From positions 17,709,314-17,773,313 of the forward strand of contig CM060127.1 of assembly GCA_030522415.1 (NCBI GenBank): 64,000 bases of DNA, in the 5' to 3' direction. The notes under the pieces were generated by a model. It saw only the letters and a list, made by a program, of their open reading frames with translations. It had not been told where the DNA came from and did no database searches. This document shows positions 12,601 through 23,802 of this stretch, piece after piece. A program made the position numbers and the translations under genes. Within the stretch, counting starts at the first letter, position 1, and every line of letters starts with the position of its first letter. The DNA comes from Channallabes apus. Taxonomy: Eukaryota > Chordata > Actinopteri > Siluriformes > Clariidae.

Positions 12601-15600
12601 TGTAAAGAATCTCTACCAGATTTGAGTGACTACTTCGGGGTGGAGTTTCCATTCCCCGTGATTCACAGCTTGTCTGTGGAGTGGGACCCAAGGTAAGAAA
12701 CTGGGGTCTGAACCACATAGAAAGGGTACGAAGTCCTTCGCGCGTATCCCTTATTCGCCTTCGGGGATTTGTTCTCGTGTGAACTCCCCTGGCTCTTAGC
12801 CACAGCTGAAAAGCTCTCATGTGCAAGAGACCCAAAGGTATCACCGTGGATGCAGCTGCCATGAAGCCTAAACATTTTTGTAAGTGATGTACAGTCACTC
12901 CTCGGTCTAGCCGGTCTAGTTCCTTCAGAGCGTTGCTTATGGATTCGACGCGAGCAGGAGACAGATGTGCCTGCATAGCGATCGAATTCCACCTGACGCC
13001 CAAGTATGTTGTCATCTGCGCCGGAAAGCGAACGCTTTTCGTGGTGTTGAGTCTCATACCCAGCGAATGAAGATGAGCTAGAACGACATCCCGGTGTCGA
13101 AGTGCTAGCTGCTGAGACTGGGCTAAGATTAGCCAGTCGCCTATGTAATTCAAAATGCGGATGCCCTGGAGTCTCAAGGGAGCCAGAACTGCATCCATGC
13201 ATTTCATGTATGTGCGGGGTGATGGGGCTAGACCGAATGGAAGGACCCGAAATTGGTAGGCTTTTCCCCCAAAAGCGAACCTCAGGAACTCCCTGTGCTG
13301 TGGCAAAATTTCTATATGAAAGTATGTGTTCTTTAAATCTATTGTTACAAACCAATCCTGTGGTTTGGATTTGTGAGACAATAGTTTTTATGGTCAACAT
13401 TTTGAAGTTGCATTTTTTGAGAGAGCGGTTCAAACCGCGAAGATCCAAAACTCGACGCAGCCCCCCGTCCTTTTTGGGGACCAGGAAGTACAGACTGTAG
13501 TAGCCTGCCTCCATATCTGGAGGAGGAACCTGTTCTATGGCTCCCTTCTGCAGTAGTGTCTGGAGTTCGGAACTCAGAAAATGCGCCCTTTCCGGTATCA
13601 CGGAAGTGGAGACCACGCCGTTGAAACGTGGAGGGCGATATGTAAACTGTATCCTGTATCCTTTCTCTACAGTCTTTAAAACCCAGGGAGATATGCCTGG
13701 CAGTAGCTTCCACGCTGCCAGCTTCTCTGAAGGGGGTACGAGTACTTCTACTGGGCTGGGGGATGTTAGTTGGTCGTTGTCCTGGAATGTGGCAGGATCC
13801 AACCGAAGGACTAATGTACTCTCCTGGGGGTGCCCGGGGGGGCATGCTACTATATGCCCCTCCCCGGGGGGGAACACCCCTACGGTCCTGGGCTCCGCTC
13901 TCAGGAATTATTCTTCGTTAGACTCGGAGACTCCATTGTCCAGCACGTGCGTGCTACCACGGCTAAAGGTAAGGCGTACACTCGCTGTTTACCTGGTGCA
14001 CGTGTTCTTGATGTTGCTGCACAGGTGCCTGCGGCCCTGAAGAAGAACATTCGAGCTGTGGTCCTTCATGCTGGCACGAACGACACCAGGCTGAGGCAGA
14101 CGGAGACCCTAAACAAGGACTTCAGGAGCCTGGTCGAGAAGGTCCGCAGCACATCACACCACATTTCAGCGAGGAATCGAGAAGTTCAGTAGATTATTCG
14201 CCTTTAATGAATGGTTACAATCTTGGTGTCAACAACAGAAATTACCCTTTGTTGATAACTGGAATGTTTTCTGGGAGCGTCCTAGGCTCTACCACATTGA
14301 TGGCCTACACCCTAGCAGAGCTGGAGCAGTAGTCCTCTCTGACAACATCTCCAGGACACTACAAACCATCTGACTGGCGGTAAGTCATACCATAGATATC
14401 AGGCACATTACAACTCACCATACTGATAGACGCACACACATAGCTTGTCCTATAGAAACTGTGTCTGTTCCCCCAATAGTGAGAAAAAAGAATAAATTTG
14501 CCCGAAACAATCTGATAACCATAAAACCAGAGAAAGGCCAAACAAGTCATCAAAATCTACCTCTAAAGTTTGGACTACTCAACATTAGATCCCTTGCGCC
14601 TAAAGCACTTATTGTTAATGAAATTATCTCTTTGACGTACTCTGCCTCACTGAAACCTGGCTTAAACCAAATTAATATATTAGTCTGAACGAGTCTACTC
14701 CGTCAGGATATTTCTATAAGCACGAGCCCCGTCAAACCGGTCACGGTGGTGGTGTCGCCACTATCTACAATGATGTACTCACTGTTACTCAAAAAATTTG
14801 GCCCAGGTTTAACTCATTTGAAGTGCTCATCATTAATGAAATACGTAATAAACCCTTGCTATATTTTACCCTGGCCACCGTGTACAGACCCCCAAGGCCA
14901 TAAGAATTTGGACATCTGCTATCAGACCAATTGGTTAACTCTGAACAAAGTGTTGATAGTAGAAGACTTTAACATTCATGTAGATGATGCTAACGACGCA
15001 ATAGCACTCGCATTTATGGATTTACTAAATTCTGTTGGGGTTAAACAAAATATAATTGAAGCAACTCACCGCTTTAATCATACACTAGATTTAATTATAT
15101 CCCATGGTATAGATGTCTCTAATATAGAGATCTTACCTCAAAGTGATGATATCACAGATCATCACCTCCTGATACAGTATATACTCTACCCGTAGAACAG
15201 ATTGATTATCTGTGTCTCCCCACGTTATCAATTTGTTTGAAATATGAATCCGACTACTAAAGACAGGCTCTAAAAACTGCTACAGTAGGACCGAGCATCT
15301 TAGCCAACTTTAATTTGGACGCGTTCTTATCATGCGACCGGGGGGGTTGCGCCTTCTGATCACAAAGCTCCAGACTTCTGGTAGTTCCCAGAATTTCAAA
15401 ATCAACAAAGGGGGGTAGGGCGTTTTCATATTTAGCTCCAAAGCATTGGAATAGCCTTCCAGACAGTGTTCAGGGAGCAGACACGGTTTTCCCAGTTCAA
15501 AAGTAGACTCAAGATGCATCTTTTTAATCTGGCATACACGTAACTCATCCCATAACCTCATACTCTAGTACACCTATACTGAATGGCAACTACGCTAATT

Positions 15601-18600
15601 CTCCCCATCTGTTCTGTATCCTTCTACCCATGCCGAGGCATCGGGAGATTGTGCCAGCTCCAGTAGATAAAGGCCAGCCCTGCGAGGTTCCTGAGGCATC
15701 CAGAGAAGGACCAGCTCCAGCTGAATTCTGCTTCATGACGGTTTCGAGCTACACATGCTGCTTCTGTGCTTCCAGTGATCCAGACCTCATCTGCCCTCTG
15801 CACCTGTCCACTGGCTCATCCCTATGCTGAACTGGTCTTCATGTTAATTTAAATGATTTTCTGTCATATTGCATTTTCACCTGCACAACACACATGACGT
15901 TATCATTTCTATCTGTTATCACCAAAATGAGGATGGGTTCCCTGTTGAGTCTGGTTCCCCAGATAGCAGAACAACATTGAATCATCGTTGAATCAACATT
16001 AAAGCATCAACCAACTTGTTATTGAATCAATGTTGAAATTTCAATGTTAAATGTTGATTTTTCATCAGGTTTGCACCTTGAAATAATGTTATTTCAATGA
16101 TGAAAAATAGATCAAGATGGGCATAAAATCAATGTTTGTTCAACGTAAATTCAATCACTTATTTTACATTGAACCAACATTGAAACAATTATAGTTTAGT
16201 CTTGCTTTATGAACAGCAAGATTCTATGACAGTAAATCATGTCCGTTTTGATTTATTTATTTAAATCAGAGACCATGTAGGGCTGAAAAGCTTTTTTTTT
16301 TTTTTTTTAAACAAAAAGTCAGTAACTCAACATCCTTCAGTTTACATGTAAACATATTTATTTATTTATGCTCCATACCCATTTAAACAGGAAGTAACAT
16401 CACAATTACAATAAAACAACTATATAATAAAACACACTACAACTTGCATACAAATTATTATAAACTGGATGACAAAATGACTTTTTAGAAGAGAACTATT
16501 AGAAGAGATTGTTAATTCTGAATTCATAAAACAGAAGCTAACTGCCAAGAGAAGAGACTGGAAAACCATAATATAAAAATGGCAGCCTGCCTCAGAAGAA
16601 TTCAGTCAAATGCAAATAGAAACAACCAAGTCAGAAACACAACAGATGACTGAAACATTATTCGTAAGTTGAAATGTATTTACTCAGCAAAACAGATAAT
16701 AAGACACAAGTCTGAACTTATGGTTTTCCACCACGAGCAATTCCCCCCAGCCGTTCTGGGGCATAACGAAGCCATTTCTGAACTGTTGAAGCAAAGAAAC
16801 TCTGTGGCCTCCTTTTCTTCAGCTTTCAGCTGTTGTTGTAGTGCATCTAAAGAATGAAAAACAAACAAAAGGTTAGAACTATACAATGCTCTAAAAACTT
16901 GGAGTGGTAGTTGTTTATGAATGACAGAAGGTGGGTCCTAAATTTTTGGAAATGTGACTTTTACAAATGTACAGATATGCAACATATGTTTTGAAATGTC
17001 CTACAATCTTGCATAGATACAATGCACACATTAGATTTTTTTTTAATATACAGGTCCTTCTCAAAAAATTAGCATATTGTGATAAAGTTCATTATTTTCT
17101 GTAATGTACTGATAAACATTAGACTTTCATATATTTTAGATTCATTACACACAACTGAAGTAGTTCAAGCCTTTTATTGTTTTAATGTTGATGATTGTGG
17201 CATACAGCTCATGAAAACCCAAAATCCCTATCTCTAAAAATTTGCATATTTCATCCGACCAATAAAAGAAAAGTGTTTTTAATACAAAAATAGTCAACCT
17301 TCATATAATTATGTTCAGTTCTGCACTCAATACTTGGTCGGGAATCCTTTTGCAGGTACTTGTGTCTTGTGTCTCTCAACTTTCTCTTCACAATATCCCA
17401 CAGATTCTCTATGGGGTTCAGGTCAGGAGAGTTGGCAGGCCAATTGAGCACAGTAATACCATGGTCAGTAAACCATTTACCAGTGGTTTTGGCACTGTGA
17501 GCAGGTGCCAGGTCGTGCTGAAAAATGAAATCTTCATCTCCATAAAGCTTTTCAGCAGATGGAAGCATGAAGTGCTCCAAAATCTCCTGATAGCTAGCTG
17601 CATTGAGCCTGCCCTTGATAAAACACAGTGGACCAACACCAGCAGCTGACATGGCACCCCAGACCATCACTGACTGTGGGTACTTGACACTGGACTTCAG
17701 GCATTTTGGCATTTCCCTCTCCCCAGTCTTCCTCCAGACTCTGGCACCTTGATTTCCGAATGACATGCAAAATTTGCAACCTGTAGCCCATTTCCTGCAC
17801 ACGCCTGTACACGGTGGCTCTGGATGTTTCTACTCCAGACTCAGTCCACTGCTTCCGCAGGTCCCCCAAGGTCTGGAATCGGTCCTTCTCCACAATCTTC
17901 CTCAGGGCCCAGTCACTTCTTCTCGTTGTGCAGCGTTTTCTGCCACACTTTTTCCTTCCCACAGACTTCCCACTGAGGTGCCTTGATACAGCACTCTGGG
18001 AACAGCCTATTCGTTCAGAAATGTCTTACCCTCTTGCTTGAGGGTGTCAATGATGGCCTTCTGGACAGCAGTCAGGTCGGCAGTCTTACCCATGATTGCG
18101 GTTTTGAGTAATGAACCAGGCTGGGAGTTTTTAAAAGCCTCAGGAATCTTTTGCAGGTGTTTAGAGTTAATTAGTTGATTCAGATGATTAGGTTAATAGC
18201 TCATTTAGAGAACCTTTTCATGATATGCTAATTTTTTGAGATAGGGATTTTGGGTTTTCATGAGCTGTATGCCACAATCATCAATATTAAAACAATAAAA
18301 GGCTTGAACTACTTCAGTTGTGTGTAATGAATCTAAAATATATGAAAGTCTAATGTTTATCAGTACATTACAGAAAATAATGAACTTTATCACAATATGC
18401 TAATTTTTTGAGAAGGACCTGTATGTGTTATTTCACAATCTGCAAATGTTGTCCTACAATGTACATATTCAATGCTATGAAAACAAATATACTTAATGTA
18501 ACAATGTAGTCTTTTATGTGCAAAAAAAAAAAAAAAAAAAAACCTGTAGGACCAAAAAAATAAATAAATAAATTAAAAAAAATCAATCCGTGGCGACGGT

Positions 18601-21600
18601 TTTGCAATTTGTCCCCCGCACTCACAAATACTTAAACTGTTCCCTCAGTTTAACAAATCGTGGCCACGGATTAACAAACTGTATGCACAAATTTCCAATC
18701 CGTACGCTCAGATACCGTACTGTTTGCATATTTATTCTTAACGTGAAGACTTATTTTGGTGATTTTATTATAAGCTTTTTACCCAGAGTTAGATGCATGC
18801 TGCACTGTTAATGTTATTATTAAATAACGCCTATTATTACATTGCATTTAGTTTGAGAGCAAAGTAATGACAACATAAACTGTACATTATTTGTTTTGCA
18901 TTGCTTTTTACCTTCTCCTCAAACTCACACTGCATGATTTTCAAAGTCATCGGATCACCATTGTTTTCACACTGTACTATCTGTGGTAGCATTTAGTTGC
19001 TGCTGTGTTCACACTGCACAATGAATTGGCGACAGGAGATTACACACTGCATGACTTTACAATAGGATGAATCGCCAACAACTCTGTCTGGTGTGCAAGC
19101 TACAGCCAAACGCACACAAGAAGTGATAAGGAAACAACGCAAGATCATGCTGACATTGTGGTCTATAATTCCTCCCCGAACAAACAATAATTAAAAAAAG
19201 ATGACATCCTTGTTTAAGATCCCATATGGTCAAAACTGAAATTTCATGGATTTTTTCATGGTAACTGAGGTCTAGGGGCTATGTAACTACCATATAAGTT
19301 TCAAAACAGTCAATCCACAGTAGAATGCACACAGCTTGCATAAAGTAGCTCTGCCTTTTCACGAGCTGCTGTGACGTCCAATCTACTCAGTCACCGCTTT
19401 CAGTCACCATCAACCACCATCCCACCCTTCTTTTGCCAAAACATCACGTCCATGCCATTGCTGAACAACAATAACATGAAAACAAGTCGAAAAAACGCTG
19501 TTCAGTCGATAGATGTCGAAACTACATCATTACACAGGCTTCCGAACAACATTAATATAAAAGACCATTGGCACGTCAGCTTCAGCATCTTTCACACAGC
19601 CATTCCATTAAACTTTAAAAATTTACATAAAATTTTTTATTTAATTAATAGAAGTTAATTGATAAAGAAAATCTATTTATGACATTATTTTTGACAGCAT
19701 TATGATTATTTATTAAAACTTCAGACAACAACAATTGGTGCCATGAGGTTATTTGCAACACTATATGTTCTACAAAATAGAAGACTACACACCTTACAGC
19801 GCAATATAATGTGGCTTTAGAAGAGGAAAGGTAGGATTAAGAAGTGAGCAAGTGATGAATTAGTATTATAGGTCCCAAGCAGATACAGTAACAATAATGG
19901 GTACCCTACCTTATGCAGTCTCCATTGATGGCTAATAAACATTGATACAAGTAGGCTATGGTTAAAGTGGTGAACTTATAAAGTCTTAAATGTTTTGTTT
20001 TCCCTTCTCAACGCATTATGCATTTACTCACCAATAATGGCTACCTTTTTAATTTGGTCAAGTCTCCAAGTCGAAGGTGCCCAGCAGCAGATTCCGTACC
20101 ATGGCAGTAGCAGAGGTGGCAAGGCGGGCTGCTCTCCACGCTTCTGCCTGGCAAAACACCCCAGAGCCCTTTATAACTTCAATCTGAAAAATTATTTCAC
20201 ATCACAATATTAATTTATTGGCAACTTTTAGAAACTTTTCATGTTTCATACTGATTCTTATGTTTAGCTTCCCAATAGTTAATAGGATTTTATGTATAAA
20301 TGCAGATTAATGATAATCTGGACATTCTGGACATTTGTTTACATGCAGGGTAAAACTGCAACAGGAACAGTACAAAATAAAAACTGAAAAAAGATGGACA
20401 TTCAGAGTAAAACAGTGCAAGATAAAAAAAAATATTACAAAACATACATGCAGGGTAAGCATTGGTGGGAGCAATGTCCAAGCAGTGTAGAGAAATATTT
20501 CTGTACGACTTCATTGTTTTGTGCTGTGTAGTATAGTATTGTAATAGCTGATCAGAGTGATCAACTCCCCATGTGCTGGTTGTACGCAGTCACAGGACAT
20601 GGAAATGTCTTTGTAGTCCATGTACCTTGTAATTTCACCCTCATCTTCACCGCGTCTACTGTAAAGCAGAATGGATAGTAGAACAGGTAGATACTTCTCG
20701 TGTGTCCATCCACTTCACAAATACAAGAGGTCCATCTGAACGGAGCTTGCGTGTCCTGATGTGAGGGGCTGGTGAAGGCAAGCGTGATGCAGACACATTC
20801 CTAAAAACAAATTAAAAAAAAAATGTTAACCTATAATGTTCAGAGTAAATGGATGTGCAATTAATATGGATGCACAATATATACAGTACAGAGATGACCA
20901 AAAATGTATCCACACTTCAACATGAAAAATATACACCTCTCTTCTGTAGGTCACATGACAGCATCAATGATGGTGATAGATAATACTACACACTGCAGCC
21001 ATAATTCAATTTGAGTTTTAAAAAACACCATCCACTGGACATTACACACATATTGAACACATTCTAAACAATTACATCTTATCAGGTATTTCTAAATACA
21101 CGCTAAACAAAAAGGATTATATACATTTACACCAAAGAAATATTCATAAGCATCACTTAGCTACATAAGGCAGTATTTTAGCCACATGCAACTTGCTTGT
21201 TTGTGCTAAATAACATTACTGATAGCAGTGTTATAAGCTAACCAAAATGGAGCCAAATACACATTAGCAACCATAATCTAAAGCTATCCAAAACAAGGTG
21301 AATATAAACATCTGTAAACTCCATAAGGCATTAGCTTAGCCACCGGGAAATATCATGTTTGTGCTACATGAGGCAGCATGCTAGCATGATTTACCTAAAC
21401 TATATAAATGGCATTGAAAGCGAATGTGTCACACAAGCTGACAAGAGCTAGCTGTAGTGAGGAAAATATTTACTAATATTAGTTTAATATTATCAGAATA
21501 AGAGTTATATAAGACTTAATAACTTACCCAGTGTAGCATGGGTCTATTCTCTGTTCAAAATGCTCCCGTTCGTCGTCGGAGTCACACAGTCTTCTTCTGA

Positions 21601-23715
21601 GGTAAATGTAAACTTTCCAGAACATTCTGAAGAGTTTCCTCGGATGTGTAAGCGCGTGCCATCTTCCAAAACGTGCTGAAAACTCACTGAATCGGAGTAT
21701 TTTCAAGCCTGTATGTGTGTGTGTATGTATGGGTGTGTGTGTGTATGTGTGTGTTTGTGTATGGGGGGTGTGTGTATGTATGGGGTGTGTGTGTGTATGT
21801 ATGGGGGTGTGTGTGTGTGTGTGTATGTATGTATGGGGGTGTGTACATGCATACACATTTTTATAGAAATGCACTTAGTTAATTTAATTTGCCTTACATT
21901 GTTGAATGGAATGGGTTCCACAACCAAAAATCAACATTGATTCAATGTTTGTCTTTTCAACACTGAAAAGCATTGAATTATCAACATTGATTCAACATTA
22001 TTTAGCATTGAAAAATCAACCTCAACCAAAATGATGATTCTGATGAAATTTCAACATTGAATCAATGTCACCTTGCTATCTGGGTCCTCTCAAGGTTTCT
22101 TCCTATTGCCATCTCAGGGAGTTTTTCCTTGCCACCGTCGCCGTCCCCCTTGGCTTGCTCATCAGAGACATTTCATTCATCATTCATTCATCTCATTATT
22201 ACCTAAACACATTTTTCTCACACATACACACTTCCAAATATTTTCTTTTCTAACAAAATCTTTTTTAATTTTTTGTGAAGCTGTTTTGAGACAATGACCA
22301 TTGTTAAACGCGCTATATAAATAAAATTGAATTGAATTGAAAAGTTAGGAAGCCACGGCGATCTATTCTCTTGGGGGCGGCCTGAGGGGGGCGCCGAGCC
22401 ATACCCCTGTCCTTATGGGGGGGTGCGCGGCTCCTGACGCTCTCCTTCTCTGACAGATCAGTAGCCCGGCGTAATTCTATCAATGCTTCGTGATTCATAT
22501 TGCCGCTCGTGCTCAGATCATTCAGTAGGTTGGCCTGGTACGCCTGCAAAACCGCCATGGTGTGCAAGGAAGCGCCGGCTTGACCTGCTGCTTGGAACGC
22601 CTTCCCTACCAGGGTAGAAGAAGTTCTACACGGCTTGGAGGGAAGGTTTGGCTTCTTTAGTGAGGAAGATGTCCCAGGAGCGAGATTGTCCGCGAGCGTC
22701 TCCTCAATCTGGGGCATCATCACATAACCTTGTGCCTTTGCATCCACGATATTCGAGTAAAACGAAGTCGATGGTACAAAGATACGGGAAGAAAAGGGTT
22801 TATTCCATGAACGAGACAACTCGTTGTGGAGATCATCAAAAAAGGGGAGAGAGCGGCGTTGTGGCGCCATCTCCTGGCCACCCGACAGAAACCTGTCGTC
22901 TAATTTAGATCGCTTAGGGTGAGCTTGCTCCTGTGGCCAATCAATGTGTAGTCGTTCGACTGCACGCGTTATAACTTCAATTAACTCCTCATACTCTTTC
23001 TCATCTCTAGACAATCGTTCTGAGGTAGCTAATTCCATTTCCACAGAATCGGGAGAATGAATCTCTTCCGAACACTCACGAGAGGCACCGAAGTGCACTC
23101 GTGAAGTGGAGGGAGAGATTCCGTGATCTGGGGAGAGAGCTAGAGAAAGGAGGGACTCCGTCTCTCGTGCCTCAGCCAGATCAACCCGAGATCCCCAAGA
23201 GTGCAGTGCAGCTCGTGGTTCCCTAAAGAACGCGAGTCGTGCACGTAACACTTTCATCGGGAGATTATCACATTGCTCACACTCTCCTTTAAGTCCAAGG
23301 AGAGCGTGGCTCTCACCCAAACATTCAAAACAGAGGATGTGCGTATCACCTTCGGAAAGAAAGCTATCGCACGGGCATCTACCTCTGAACTTGGCCATTC
23401 TGGTGAGTTTAAGGGTTATTTTTCTCTCTGTTTTTAATTATGCTTGCTGCACACATGAATTCACAATGTCAGTGAAGACAAAATGATCTGAGGTGTGTCG
23501 CCGGCTCACTAGTAATTATAACCTGCAGCTGCGTCTAATCAGATGATGTCACCTGACCGAGGTTATATATAGACAAAAAATTTGCCGTTTGCACACATGC
23601 TTCACAACCGGCACACAAAATGGTTCCCATAGCATTCTCACGCAGCATCGAGAGAAAGCCTTTGAAAGGGAACACTCTTATTTATTCTCTATACCATTTA
23701 TCCTGCACAGGGTCA

Positions 23716-23802
<87 letters not shown>

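Larger units (their letters stand above)
15957..22084. mobile_element. Unclassified TIR element with piggyBac-like remnants
   Basis: The ends CCCAGATAGCA and TGCTATCTGGG are exact inverted repeats that split the L2 3' UTR ('gagtctggttcc' / 'tcctctcaagg'). The duplicated target is 2-3 bp (TC or TCC), or TTCC/GTCC with one mismatch, so it is not a clean TTAA. About 150 bp at both ends is rich in the near-palindrome CAACATTGATTCAATGTTG. Minus-strand pieces inside resemble piggyBac transposase (see 20455-20800). About 4.8 kb remains after removing the Tc1 insertion. Confidence 0.6.
13880..22340 (+). mobile_element. L2-clade LINE inserted in the DIRS element, internally deleted
   Basis: It carries ORF1 (SGNH hydrolase), the start of the ORF2 endonuclease, a jump near 15240-15400 that removes most of the reverse transcriptase, then a 3' UTR. 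The UTR is split at 15956/22085 by another transposon and ends 'gttaaacgcgctatataaataaaattgaattgaattg', the usual fish L2 tail. The outer copy is antisense to trpn1. Confidence 0.85.
10725..23673 (-). mobile_element. DIRS-type tyrosine-recombinase retrotransposon, interrupted
   Basis: DIRS elements use a reverse transcriptase and a tyrosine recombinase and lack an integrase. All the parts are here: gag (22340-23398), RT-RNase H (12224-13877), recombinase (11183-12181), inverted terminal repeats (about 10783-10935 against 23489-23640) and an internal complementary region at about 10987-11095 next to the left repeat. Removing the 8.4 kb LINE insertion leaves about 4.5 kb. The ends AAC/GGGAAC are those expected for this class. 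It lies in trpn1 intron 14 in the same orientation as the gene. Confidence 0.9.

Noticed and set aside
13102..14040. Plus-strand ORFs over the DIRS RT region as host genes
   Set aside because: The minus-strand frame carries all RT motifs. The plus-strand ORFs are shadows, and the last one only becomes real where the L2 ORF1 begins.
16669..16886. Small overlapping ORFs on both strands, one with [18 protein letters not shown]
   Set aside because: They lie inside the TIR element, have no recognisable domain and no support beyond being open. They could be transposon debris.
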